64,000 bases of DNA from Cercis canadensis. Its lineage: Eukaryota > Streptophyta > Magnoliopsida > Fabales > Fabaceae. Position 1 is the stretch's first letter, and each line of letters starts with the position of its first letter. Both the position numbers and the translations under genes were made by a program. The notes under the pieces were generated by a model. It searched no databases and was not told the origin of the DNA. It saw nothing but the letters and a program-made list of their open reading frames with translations. Location of the stretch: positions 42,724 to 106,723 of the forward strand of contig QAOA01006149.1 in assembly GCA_003255065.1 (NCBI GenBank). Reading direction: 5' to 3'. Shown piece after piece: positions 12,088-23,731 of this stretch.

Positions 12088-12186
12088 ATGAAGATTTGTC
12101 TTAGCTTGCTTCTATTAGTACTGCTAGCTGCAATGGTGCAATTTGGGGAAAGTGCACTGTCAGGTTTTGAATATGGCAAAGCTTGA
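12088..12186 (+). CDS. Small secreted-peptide ORF, or first exon with signal peptide
   Basis: An ATG opens a 32-codon frame, below the usual ORF cut-off. MKICLSLLLLVLLAAM is a typical signal peptide: basic n-region, leucine-rich core, then a small-residue cleavage region near G-E-S-A. Only about ten residues follow it, so a complete gene is doubtful. CAG|GTTTTG at 12163/12164 offers a 5' splice site, so this is more likely the first exon of a secreted-protein gene whose remaining exons are lost or displaced by the retrotransposon array starting at 13090. The TATA box and leader upstream support real promoter architecture. No family recognised. Confidence 0.45.
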   Translation: MKICLSLLLLVLLAAMVQFGESALSGFEYGKA

Positions 12187-13089
12187 TGTTTTTCGAGGTG
12201 CAATTCTTGGATCAATTTTTTTGATTGAAAAAGTAGTTATACTATTAAAACTTTTACACTATTTTAGTTACAGCTCTTTTATACTAGTTGAAATGATTAG
12301 TAAAGATTTAATAGCACAAAGTTGAATTTTGTGAGGTACAATGTTTATTAAATCTAAAATGTATACTTCAATAGGTATAAAAATGGTGTGAAAACAAACA
12401 TAAATATCCCCTACTCTTCAATAATTAATTGAATATGTGAATGCACACTTCATACATAAAAGTTTCAGATAATTGTTTATGTGGCCTTACAATTGTTCTC
12501 ATAGAAAATTTGTCTATTTTTTAAAAAAAGTATAAAAATAATTTAAATTTGACTTCTTTTAGTATTATTTAAAATATTTATTTTTTTAATTTTTGTCTCT
12601 TTTATTCTTTTAAATGCTTAAAAAAATGAAAAGGACAAGAAGATTTCAAAAAAAAAAAATTAAAAAAATTGGAAGAGGATGGTGGATGAAAATTGAAAAA
12701 GAATATAAAAGGGAAAATAATAAAAAGAAAGAAAAAAAGGAACACCGTACAAAGAACGCTGGAAGACTGGAGCGAGAGAGATGGGGAGAGGAATTGAGAG
12801 GAAAAGGAGAGAAAACCCATTCAGGAGAAACAGAGTGTGTGCGAGATAGTGGGCAAGCAAGAGAACGATAGAGCAAGAAAGAAGAACACAGAAAGCAGAG
12901 AGAGCCTTCGATTTTCTTCTCTTCCTACCTTTGCTGAGACTGTGCTTGAGTTTTCTACGTTGGAACTCGTCGTTGCTGCTATCAGAAGATTTTGAGTTTC
13001 AACTTTGCAGCTTGGTGATACCCCACGTTTTCCGAAGGGCGAAATCATTTGAACCAGCGTTCAATTCCTAATTTTCTGCCTATCGGTAT
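12187..13089. other. AT-rich spacer then purine-rich leader-like stretch
   Basis: 12187-12600 is AT-rich with nothing recognisable. About 12615-12910 is almost pure A/G on the + strand; ORFs there are low-complexity by-products. About 12900-13084 is balanced in composition and looks like a 5' leader. Bases 13085-13089 (GGTAT) are the left flank of the copia LTR and would be its target repeat, but the matching right flank is in a gap. Confidence 0.4.
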
Positions 13090-13397
13090 TGTACAGAATA
13101 TAATGGTTAGTTAGTTAGCGTATATAGTTTATTTATAACTAGAGTGATTAGTTAGACAACTGTACCTTAGTTAGTCTTCATTCATTTTGTTAATCATAGT
13201 TAGTATTCTGTTATAAGGCAGTTAAGGAATGCTGAGCTGCCTGCCTACGTGGCACCTTAGTCTTTTACTTATATAAGACATTATGTATACTGTACTGATA
13301 TAGGATTGGAATATACAGAATATTTCTCCTTTCACTCTGATTTCATTTTCGTCTTGCTTCGTTGCTTGGCTACTCATCCTTTGTAAGGATTGTTACA
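13090..13397 (+). repeat. LTR of copia copy 1
   Basis: 308 bp, from TGTACAGAATAT to AAGGATTGTTACA. ACTTATATAAG within it is a plausible TATA box. Compared with the LTR at 33409 it has several substitutions. Confidence 0.93.
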
Positions 13398-16300
13398 TGG
13401 TATCAGAGCAAATCGATCCAGATTTGCTACATCTGCATCTTGATCATACTCTGAAGCAAGATTAAGAAAGTGATTCTGCATCCATTCGTTTGACGATGGA
13501 ATCCGCAGCTGGAACAGAAACTGGAAATGCAACTGCATCTTCGCATAGGGAAACCACAAGCAACTTCAATGGAGATCCTCTGATGTTAGCAACCTCAGAT
13601 CATCCAGGAATGCAGCTTGTTTCAACTCCTTTGACAGGTAATAACTATCTGTCATGGACTCGTTCTATTAAAATTGCTCTAGGAGCAAAGGTGAAGCTTG
13701 GCTTCATCAATGGCAGATATGCTATGCCAAAGGAAGAATCTGTTGATTATGACCAATGGATTAGGGTGGATTGCATGATTAGATCATGGATCCTAAATTC
13801 TATTTCAAAAGAAATCGTTGAAGCTTTTCTTTATGCCTCATCTGCTAGAGAATTGTGGCTGGAGTTAGAAGAAAGATTTGGTGAGTCTAATGGACCACAA
13901 ATCTACCAAATTCAACGTGAAATCAGTACTGCCTCTCAAAGAACGCAGTCTGTGGTGCAATATTTCACCAAACTGAAGAAATTGTGGGATGAATTGCTTT
14001 GTGTTCAGCCAATTCCACAATGTACCTGTAAACACTGCAATTGTGATGTCACCAAGAAGATCTCAGTCATTGCTCATTCAACCAAATTGGTGCAATTTCT
14101 GATGGGCCTTAGTGATGATTTTGATCATCTACGAAATCAGATTTTGGTGATGGATCCATTGCCCTCAGTTAACAAAGCATATTCGATGATATTAAGAATT
14201 GAGAAGCAAAGAGAGGTACAAATTCATATGTTGGGGAAGGTTGATAACTCTGCCATGTTTGTGAAGACTCCTATGGCAAGAGGTCCTAGTGGAGGGAAAA
14301 ATAATTCAAGAAGCAGAACAACACTGACAAACGAAGTGAGAAATGTACACACTGCAATATGAATGGTCACACTAAAGATTTCTGTTTCAAACTACATGGC
14401 TATCCTAATTGGTATAAGACATTAAAAGATCAACGCACTAAACCACCTACAGCAGGCAAATTCATGGCCAATCTTGCAGATACTCCCTTGGATCTCAGTG
14501 CAGATAATCCTGTTGACAAACTCACTGACCAAAGAGCTACATTGGCAGAGATAATTCAGCACGAATTCTCCAAATTGATGAAGGGACAAGGGGGTCTTGA
14601 AGGCCATTATGTCAATTTCGCTCACACTGAGAATTTTGTAGGTACATCTACTCACCAATTTCTTCAATTTGCTTTGCAATCTGTTAGTAGTATAGATCCT
14701 GGTACTTGGATAGTGGACACAGGTGCATCTAATCACATGTGCATTAATTCTAATCTTCTTTACCATAAACAGCCAGTAAAGAAACTCACACCAGTTTTCT
14801 TACCTGATGGCACAACTAAGCTTGTTCATCACATAGGAGACATACCTCTCAGTCCCCAATTAATATTAACAGATGCTCTATATGTTCCTAGCTTTAAGTT
14901 CAATTTACTCTCAGTCAGAAAATTATCCCAAACAGCTCAAATTCAGTTCATTTTCTACCCTGACAAATGCATTTTGCAGGACCTACAGACTGAGACTATT
15001 CTGGCAGTTGGTAAAGTCGTTGGGAACTTATACATATTAGACAAATCATCTTTCATTCAGCCTGTTCATGTTCCTCTCAATTCCATTTGTAATTCAGTTA
15101 CTTCAGCTTGTAACCTTACTACTGTTCAGAATAAAATTCCATTACTCTTGTGGCATACCAGATTTGGGCATGCCTCTTTGAAGGCTTTACAACATATACC
15201 ATTTCTCACTAGTATCAGTTCTGCTCTACCCTCACCATGTGATGTTTGTCATAAATCTAAGCAACACAGAATTCCCTTTCCCATTAGCACTACCAGATCA
15301 GCCTCTATTTTTGATCTTTTACACATAGACTTATGGGGACCATACAAAAAGGCCTCTATCACAGGAGCACACTATATGCTCACTGTGGTAGATGATCACA
15401 GTAGAGCTACATGGGTGTTTTTACTGCGACATAAGCATCAAACCCTTGACACACTTAAAGTTTTTTTTCAAATGATACACACTCAGTTTCAAAAACACAT
15501 TCGTTGTATTAGAACTGATAATGGCACTGAATTCACTAGTCTTGAGTGTCAATCATTCTTGTCCAACCTAGGTATTCTTCACCACAGGAGTTGTGTTTAT
15601 ACACCCCAGCAAAATGGAATTGTTGAAAGAAAACACAGACATCTCTTGCAAATTGCTCGAGCTCTTATGTTTCAAGCCAACTTGCCTAATAAATTGGCTG
15701 CTTACCTCATCAATAGGCTACCATCCCAGTTCTTAGGTTGGAAAACTCCCTATGAATTGTTAAATCACACCAAACCAGATTACCTTCTTCTCAAGGTGTT
15801 TGGTTGTCTTTGCTATGCTACTAACACATTTCCTCACAAAGATAAATTTGAGGCACGAGCATCCAAATGCATTTTTCTTGGTTTTGTCCCAGGTCAGAAA
15901 GCTTATAGGGTCTATGACTTACTCACTCATCATGTTTTTACTTCTCGTGATGTCATCTTTTATGAAGCTGTTTTTCCTTTTGACCATTTTTCACATGATC
16001 CCAGTGAGCTGTCACTCCCTCTCATTCCTATTGATTCTCTTGCCTCTGACCCTCAAGCCATTACCTCTTATGTTCCACCTGCTGTTCCCCTTTCTCCCAT
16101 TCCTTCTAGCTCTCTTGAGCTGCCTGCCCCTGACATATCAGATTCTTGTTCTCCTGGCCCATCTACTGATGCCATACCAGAACTCAATTCCTCTACTGAT
16201 GCCTTACCCGCCCCAACCTCCTCTCCTTCATCACCTTTTCCGCCTTCTCACTCTCTTCAACCTACTCCTTTACCTCCTGTCTTAAGGCACAGTTCTAGAC

Positions 16301-18071
16301 CCAAAGTGAAACCAGTCTGGCTGTCAGATTTTGTTTCAAATGTTTTTCTTCCCTCAGATTTACCAACTGCTATATCCAATTCTCCTGCACATATTTCTCC
16401 TGGTTTTTCAGGTTACACCCCCTACTTTCCCATATCATCATTCTCCTTATTTTACTGACTCATACATGTCATTTCTTGCAAATGTGTCTTCTACTCCTGA
16501 ACCTCGCTCTTACTACCATGCAAGCAAAAATGACAAGTGGCTTGCAGCCATGAATAAAGAATTAGAAGCCCTGGAATCCAATCATACCTGGGACCTAGTC
16601 CCTTTGCCTCCTGGAAAAAAGGCAATTGGCTCTAAGTGGGTCTATAAAATCAAATACTTGCCAGATGGGACTGTTGATAGGTATAAGGCAAGGTTAGTTG
16701 CCAAGGGCTATCATCAAATCGAGGGTGTTCATTATAAGGACAGCTTCTCACCTGTTGCAAAGCTTGTCACAGTGCGAATTTTCTTAGCCATTGTTACTGC
16801 ACAACAGTGGCCACTCCATCAACTTGACATCAACAATGCCTTTCTCCATGGCTATTTGAATGAAGAAGTGTTCATGCATCCCCCTCAGGGCTACACCAAA
16901 GCCCAATCCCATGAGGTCTGTCTACTCAAGTGCTCCCTTTATGGCTTAAAGCAAGCCTCTAGACAATGGAATCTTGAATTTTCTGGTAAGCTTAAGGCCT
17001 ATGGCTTCACACAGAGCTCACATGATCATTGTCTCTTCACCATGCATACACCATCTTCTTTCTTAGCTCTTTTGGTTTATGTTGATGATGTCTTAGTCAC
17101 TGGTACACATGATCATGATATCCTCCAAGTGAAACAGTTTTTGCATGATTCCTTCACTATTAAGGATTTGGGGCCTGCCCATTATTTTTTGGGTCTTGAG
17201 ATTGCTCGTGGAGAACTAGGCACTTATGTTACACAGAGGAAGTATGTTTTAGATATCTTGAAGGATGCTGGCTTGCTTGGTGCCAAACCTACTGCCACAC
17301 CCCTACCCAAAGGCCAAAATTTCTCCTCTGCTGGTACCTTACTGCCTGAACCTGATAGATACAGAAGACTTGTTGGTCGTCTGCTTTATCTCAACCTCAC
17401 TAGACCAGACATCACTCATGCCGTGCACCAACTCAGTCAGTACATTCACTCCCCCACCCAAGCACATTGGAATGGAGCCATACATGTTTTGAAGTACCTC
17501 AAAGGGACCCCCTCTAGAGGTTTATTTTTTGCATCTGCCTGTGATTTTAATCTCACTGCTTACTGTGATGCTGACTGGGCAGCCTGTAAGGACACCAGAA
17601 GGTCCATTACTGGTTACTGTATCTCTCTTGGTTCTTCTCTCATCTCTTGGAAGAGTAAGAAACAAACTACTGTTAGTAGATCTTCAGCAGAGGCAGAGTA
17701 CCGTAGTCTTGCCACCACAGTTTGTGAACTTCTTTGGATCACCTACATCTTACATGATTTTCGAATCTCTTTCTCTTTGCCTATTCCTTTGTGGTGTGAC
17801 AACTTGGCAGCCTTACACATTACTGCCAATCCTGTCTTCCATGAGAGGACCAAGCATCTTGAAATAGATTGTCACCTAGTTCGTGATAAGTATAAAGAAG
17901 GCTTTGTCCTCCCTCAGCACATCTCTTCCAAGGCTCAACTTGCTGATATCTTTACCAAGAACCTTGCTGGACCTCAGTTCCATTTCCTTCTGTCCAAGTT
18001 GGGATTGGTTGACTTTCATTCTTCTCACTCTCCAACTTGACGGGGGGATGTACAGAATATAATTGGTTAGT
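13090..18071 (+). mobile_element. Ty1/copia retrotransposon, array copy 1 (broken)
   Basis: Full-length but broken fossil (about three breaks). Order: 5' LTR 13090-13397; primer-binding site TGGTATCAGAGC (initiator-Met tRNA type) at 13398-13409; gag about 13490-14420 with a CCHC knuckle near its end; aspartic protease (DTGAS) near 14715; integrase about 15140-15900 (H-H-C-C head, TPQQNGIVERKHRHLL); reverse transcriptase about 16560-17300 (YVDDVL); RNase H about 17540-17960; purine tract CGGGGGGA at 18041-18048; and a short LTR start at 18049-18071. Integrase before RT defines the Ty1/copia order. It shares its variant set with copy 3 (for example G-D-I-P-L-S-P and D-I-S-D-S-C) and at least one break with all other copies, so the family was already defective before it multiplied here. 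Confidence 0.93.
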
Positions 18072-18699
18072 AGACTCTCTCTTTCTCTCTTTCTTTCTGC
18101 ATCGTATCTATCCTTCACCCCCAATACTCTCTCTTAAACAATTTCATCCTCACAACCGAGCAATAAGCACTAAGAAGCAGCACCAAGGTAGAGATTACTA
18201 TATATACTGCCTGCTGGAAAATATTAAGGCATAATCTCAACTTACAGTCATGGAGAAAGCTTGCTTCTGTTTCTCTTTCCTCATATTGTCAGCACACTAT
18301 TTCCTGTCCTCTTCAGCCCAGAGCAACACCAGCATCTGTACAGAATATAATTGGTTAATTGGTTAATCAGTTAGTTTGTATAGTTATTTATAACTGGAGT
18401 GATTAGTTAGACAACTGTACCTTAGTTAGTCTTCATTCATTTAGTTAATCATAGTTAGTATTCTGTTATAAGTCAGTTAATGGATGCTGAGCTGTCTGCC
18501 TACGTGGCACCTTAGTTCTTTACTTATATAAAGCCATTATGTATGTTGTACTGATATAGGATTGGAATATACAGAATATTTCTCCTTTCACTCTGATTTC
18601 ATTTTCTTCTTGCTTCGTTGCTTGGCTACTCATCCTTTGTAAGGATTGTTACAGCATCACAACAGACCAATCTGCTCTTCTAGCCTTCAAATCTCACAG
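18072..18699 (+). pseudogene. 5' end of an LRR receptor-kinase-type gene, split by a copia LTR
   Basis: Host gene fragment between copia copies 1 and 2. After a CT-rich leader an ATG at 18250 opens MEKACFCFSFLILSA..., a signal peptide, followed by A-Q-S-N-T-S-I up to 18336. An LTR occupies 18337-18653, flanked on both sides by GCATC (18332-18336 and 18654-18658). Beyond it the frame continues as T-T-D-Q-S-A-L-L-A-F-K-S-H until 18699, where copia leader sequence begins. Signal peptide plus TDQSALLAFK is the classic start of plant LRR receptor kinases or receptor-like proteins (LRRNT_2; FLS2/EFR/Xa21-like group). No LRRs, membrane segment or kinase remain. Unlike the TNL, its family acts at the cell surface. 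Confidence 0.8.
18337..18653 (+). repeat. Copia LTR inserted in the receptor-kinase fragment
   Basis: 317 bp, same ends as the other family LTRs and about two differences from the LTR at 23415-23731. The 5-bp direct repeats GCATC on both sides are a target-site duplication, so an insertion event in the host exon is recorded here. It may be a solo LTR or may have served as left LTR of copy 2; the host fragment on its right favours the first. Confidence 0.9.
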
Positions 18700-21600
18700 A
18701 TCATTCTCTGAAGCAAGATTAAGAAAGTGATTCTGCATCCATTCATTTGACGATGGAATCCGCAGCTGGAACAGAAACTGGAAATGCAACTGCATCTTCA
18801 CATAGGGAAACCACAAGCAACTTCAATGGAGATCCTCTAGTGTTAGCAACCTCAGATCATCCAGGAATGCAGCTTGTTTCAACTCCTTTGACAGGTAATA
18901 ACTATCTGTCATGGACTCGTTCTATTAAAATTGCTCTAGGAGCAAAGGTGAAGCTTGGCTTCATCAATGGCAGATGTGCTATGCCAAAAGAAGAATCTGC
19001 TGATTATGACCAATGGATTAGGGTGGATTGCATGATTAGATCATGGATCCTGAATTCTATTTCAAAAAAAAATCGTTGAAGCTTTTCTTTATGCCTCATC
19101 TGCTAGAGAATTGTGGCTGGAGTTAGAAGAAAGATTTGGTGAGTCCAATGGACCACAAATCTACCAAATTCAACGTGAAATCAGTACTGCCTCTCAAGGA
19201 ACGCAGTCTGTGGTGCAATATTTCACTAAACTGAAGAAATTGTGGGATGAATTGCTTTGTGTTCAACCAACTCCACAATGTACCTGTAAACACTGCAATT
19301 GTGATGTCACCAAGAAGGTCTCAGTCATTGCTCATTCAACCAAATTGGTGCAATTTCTGATGGGCCTTAGTGATGATTTTGATCATCTACGAAATCAGAT
19401 TTTGGTGATAGATCCATTGCCTTCAGTTAACAAAGCCTATTCGATGATATTAAGAATTGAGAAGCAAAGAGAGGTACAAGTTCATATGATGGGGAAGGTT
19501 GATAACTCTGCCAAGTTTGTGAAGGCTCCTATGGCAAGAGGTTCTAGTGGAGGAAAAAGTAATTTCAAGAAGCAGAACAACACTAACAAGAGAAGTGAGA
19601 AATGTACACACTGCAATATGAGTGGTCACACTAAAGATTTCTGTTTCAAACTACATGGCTATCCTGATTGGTATAAGACATTAAAAGATCAACACAATAA
19701 ACCACCTACAGCAGGAAAATTCATGGCCAATCTTGCAGATACTCCTTTGGATCTCAGTGCAGATAATTCTGTTGACAAACTCACTGACCAAAGAGCTACA
19801 TTGGCAGAGATAATTCAGCACGAATTCTCCAAATTGATGAAGGGACAAGGGGGTCTTGAAGGCCATTATGTCAATTTTGCTCACACTGAGAATTTTGCAG
19901 GTACATTTACTCACCAATCTCTTCAATTTGCTTTGCAATCTGTTAGTAGTATAGATCCTGGTACTTGGATAGTAGACACAGGTGCATCTAATCACATGTG
20001 CATTAATTCTACTCTTCTTTACCATAAACAGCCAGTGAAGCAACTCACACCAGTTTTCTTACCTGATGGCACAACTAAACTTGTTCATCACATAGGAGAC
20101 ATACATCTCAGTCCCCAATTGATATTGACAGATGCTCTATATGTCCCTAGTTTTAAGTTCAATTTACTCTCAGTCAGAAAATTATCCCAAACAGCTCAAA
20201 TTCAGTTCATTTTCTACCCTGACAAATGCATTTTGCAGGACCTACAGACTGAGGCTATTCTGGCAATTGGTAAAGTCGTTGGGAACTTATACATATTAGA
20301 CAAATCATCTTTCATTCAACCTGTTTCTTCCCTTTCGTATAATAAACAGCATGTTCCTCTCAATTCCATTTGTAATTCAGTTACTTCAGCTTGTAATCCT
20401 ACTACTGTTCAGAATAAAATTCCACTACTCTTGTGGCATACCAGATTTGGCCATGCCTCTTTGAAGGCTTTACAACATATACCATTTCTAACTAGTATCA
20501 GTTCTGCTCTACCCTCACCATGTGATGTTTGTCATAAATCTTAGCAACACAGAATTCCCTTTCCCATTAGCACTACCAGATCAGCCTCAATTTGTCATAA
20601 ATCTAAGCAACACAGAATTCCCTTTCCCATTAGCATTACCAGATTAGCCTCTATTTTTTATCTTTTACACATGGACTTATGGGGACCATACAAAAAGGCC
20701 TCTATCACAGGAGCACATTATATGCTCACTGTAGTAGATGATCACAGTAGAGCTACATGGGTGTTTTTACTGCGACATAAGCATCAAACCCTTGACACAC
20801 TTAAAGTTTTTTTTAAAATGATACACACTCAGTTTCAAAAACATATTCGCTGTATTAGAACTGATAATGGGACTGAATTCACTAGTCTTGAGTGTCAATC
20901 ATTCTTGTTCAACCTAGGTATTCTTCACCACAGGAGTTGTGTTTATACACCCCAGCAAAATGGGATTGTTGAAAGAAAACACAGACATCTCTTGCAACTA
21001 GCTCGAGCTCTTATGTTTCAAGCCAACTTGCCAAATAAATTTTGGGGACATTCCCTCTTAATGGCTGCTTACCTCATAAATAGGTTACCATCGCCAATTT
21101 TAGGTTGGAAAACTCCATATGAATTGTTAAATCACACCAAACCAGATTACCTTCTCCTCAAGGTGTTGGTTGTCTTTGCTATGCTACTAACACATTTCCT
21201 CACAAAGATAAATTTGAGGCCCGAGCATCCAAATGCATTTTTCTTGGTTTTGTCCCAGGACAGAAATCTTATAGAGTCTATGACTTACTCACTCATCATG
21301 TTTTTACTTCTCGTGATGTCATTTTTCATGAAAATATTTTTCCTTTTGATCATTTTTCCCATGACCCTAGTGACATGTCACTTCCTCTCATTCCTATTGA
21401 TTCCCTTGCTCCTGACCCTCAAACCATTACCTCTTCTGTTCAACCTGTTGTTCCTCCTTCTCCTATTCCTTCTAGCTCTCTTGAGTTGCCTGCCCCTGGC
21501 ATATCAGGTTCTTGTTCCCCTGGCCTCTCTACTGATGCCATACCAGAACTTATTTCCTCTACTGATGCCTTACCCGCTACAACCTCCTCTCCTTCATCAC

Positions 21601-23414
21601 CTTTTCAGCCTTCTCACTCTCTTCAACCTCCTCCTTTACCTCCTGTCTTAAGGCACAGTTCTAGACCCAAAGTGAAACCAATCTGGATGTCAGATTTTGT
21701 TTCCAATGTTTTTCTTCCCTCAGACTTACCAACTGCTATATCTCCTTCTCCTGCACACATTTCTCCTGGTTTTTCAGGATACACCCCCTACTTTCCCATA
21801 TCATCATTCTCCTTATTTTACTGACTCATACATGTCATTTCTTGCAAATGTGTCTTCTACTCCTGAACCTCGTTCTTACTACCATGCAAGCAAAAATGAC
21901 AAGTGGCTTGCAGCCATGAATAAAGAAATAGAAGCACTGGAATCCAATCATACCTGGGACCTAGTCCCTTTGCCTCCTGGAAAAAAGGCTATTGGCTCTA
22001 AGTGGGTCTATAAAATCAAATACTTGCCAGATGGGACTGTTGATAGATATAAGGCAAGGTTAGTTGCCAAGGGGTATCATCAAATCGAGGGTGTTCACTA
22101 TAAGGACAGCTTCTCACCTGTTGCAAAGCTTGTCACAGTCAGAATTTTCTTAGCCATTGTTACTGCACAACAGTGGCCACTCCATCAACTTGACATCAAC
22201 AATGCCTTCCTCCATGGCTATTTGAATGAAGAAGTGTTCATGCATCCTCCTCAGGGTTACACCAAAGCCAAATCTCATGAGGTCTGTCTACTCAAGCGCT
22301 CCCTCTATGGCTTAAAGCAAGCCTCTAGACAATGGAATCTTGAATTTTCTGGTAAGCTTAAAGACTATGGCTTCACACAGAGCTCACATGATCATTGTCT
22401 CTTCACCTTGCATACATCATCATCTTTCTTAGCTCTATTAGTTTATGTGGATGATGTCTTAGTTACGGGTACACATGATCATGATATCATACAAGTGAAA
22501 CAGTTTTTGCATGATTCCTTCACTATTAAGGATTTGGGGCCTGCTCATTATTTTTTGGGTCTTGAGATTGCTCGTGGAGAACTAGGCACTTATGTTACAC
22601 AGAGGAAGTATGTTTTAGATATCTTAAAAGATGCTGGCTTGCTTGGTGCTAAACCCACTGCCACACCCTTCCCCAAAGGCCAAAATTTCTCCTCTGCTGG
22701 TACCTTGCTGCCTGAACCTGATAGATACAGAAGACTTGTTGGACGTCTGCTTTATCTCAACCTCACTAGACCAGACATCACTCATGCCGTGCACCAACTC
22801 AGTCAATACATCCACTCCCCCACTCAAGCCCATTGGAATGGTGCCATACATGTTTTGAAATACCTCAAAGGGTCCCCCTCTAGAGGTTTATTTTTTGCCT
22901 CTGCCTGTGATTTTAACCTCACTGCTTACTGTGATGCTGACTGGGCAGCATGTAAGGACACCAGAAGGTCCATTACTGGTTATTGTATCTCTCTTGGTTC
23001 CTCTCTTATCTCTTGGAAGACTAAGAAACAAACCACTGTTAGTAGATCTTCAGCAGAGGCAGAGTACCGTAGTCTTGCCACCACAGTTTGTGAACTTCTT
23101 TGGATCACCTACATCTTACATGATTTTCGCATCTCTTTCTCTTTGCCTATTCCTTTGTGGTGTGACAACTTGGCAGCATTACACATTACTGCCAATCCTG
23201 TCTTCCATGAGAGGACCAAGCATCTTGAAATAGATTGTCACTTAGTTCGTGATAAGTATAAAGAAAGCTTTGTCCTCCCTCAGCACATTTCTTCCAAGGC
23301 TCAACTTGCTGACATCTTTACCAAGAACCTTGCTGGACCTCAGTTTCATTTCCTTCTGTCCAAGTTGGGATTGGTTGACTTTCATTCTTCCCACTCTCCA
23401 ACTTGACGGGGGGA
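18700..23414 (+). mobile_element. Ty1/copia retrotransposon, array copy 2 (broken)
   Basis: Internal region of a second copy, broken (about five breaks). Its leader joins directly to the receptor-kinase fragment ending at 18699. Gag about 18752-19680, protease near 19980, integrase about 20430-21250, reverse transcriptase about 21930-22660, RNase H about 22910-23330, purine tract just before the shared LTR at 23415. It belongs to the same variant set as copy 4 (G-D-I-H-L-S-P, T-E-A-I-L-A, K-L-K-D-Y-G-F), distinct from copies 1 and 3. Confidence 0.9.
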
Positions 23415-23731
23415 TGTACAGAATATAATTGGTTAATTGGTTAATCAGTTAGTTTGTATAGTTATTTATAACTGGAGTGATTAGTTAGACAACTGTACCT
23501 TAGTTAGTCTTCATTCATTTAGTTAATCATAGTTAGTATTCTGTTATAAGTCAGTTAATGGATGCTGAGCTGTCTGCCTACGTGGCACCTTAGTCCTTTA
23601 CTTATATAAAGCCATTATGTATATTGTACTGATATAGGATTGGAATATACAGAATATTTCTCCTTTCACTCTGATTTCATTTTCTTCTTGCTTCGTTGCT
23701 TGGCTACTCATCCTTTGTAAGGATTGTTACA
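23415..23731 (+). repeat. LTR shared by copia copies 2 and 3
   Basis: 317 bp, serving as right LTR of copy 2 and left LTR of copy 3. It ends at TGTTACA and is followed by a PBS-like GGGTATCAGAGC. Only about two differences from 18337-18653 by eye (about 0.6%), which under a rate of 1.3e-8 per site per year would mean a few hundred thousand years; the rate is an assumption. Confidence 0.92.

Noticed and set aside
12614-12876. Overlapping 66-85-codon ORFs on both strands, rich in K/R/E or F/S/L
   Set aside because: By-products of a nearly pure purine tract; no domain, no codon bias, no conservation visible.
14422-14766. Minus-strand ORF of 114-120 codons repeated in the copia copies
   Set aside because: Antisense shadow of gag-protease sequence; it recurs only because the copies are alike.
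15800-16285. Leucine-rich 161-codon ORF overlapping copia pol, recurring in the array
   Set aside because: Alternative-frame reading of the pol region; no start context or family support.
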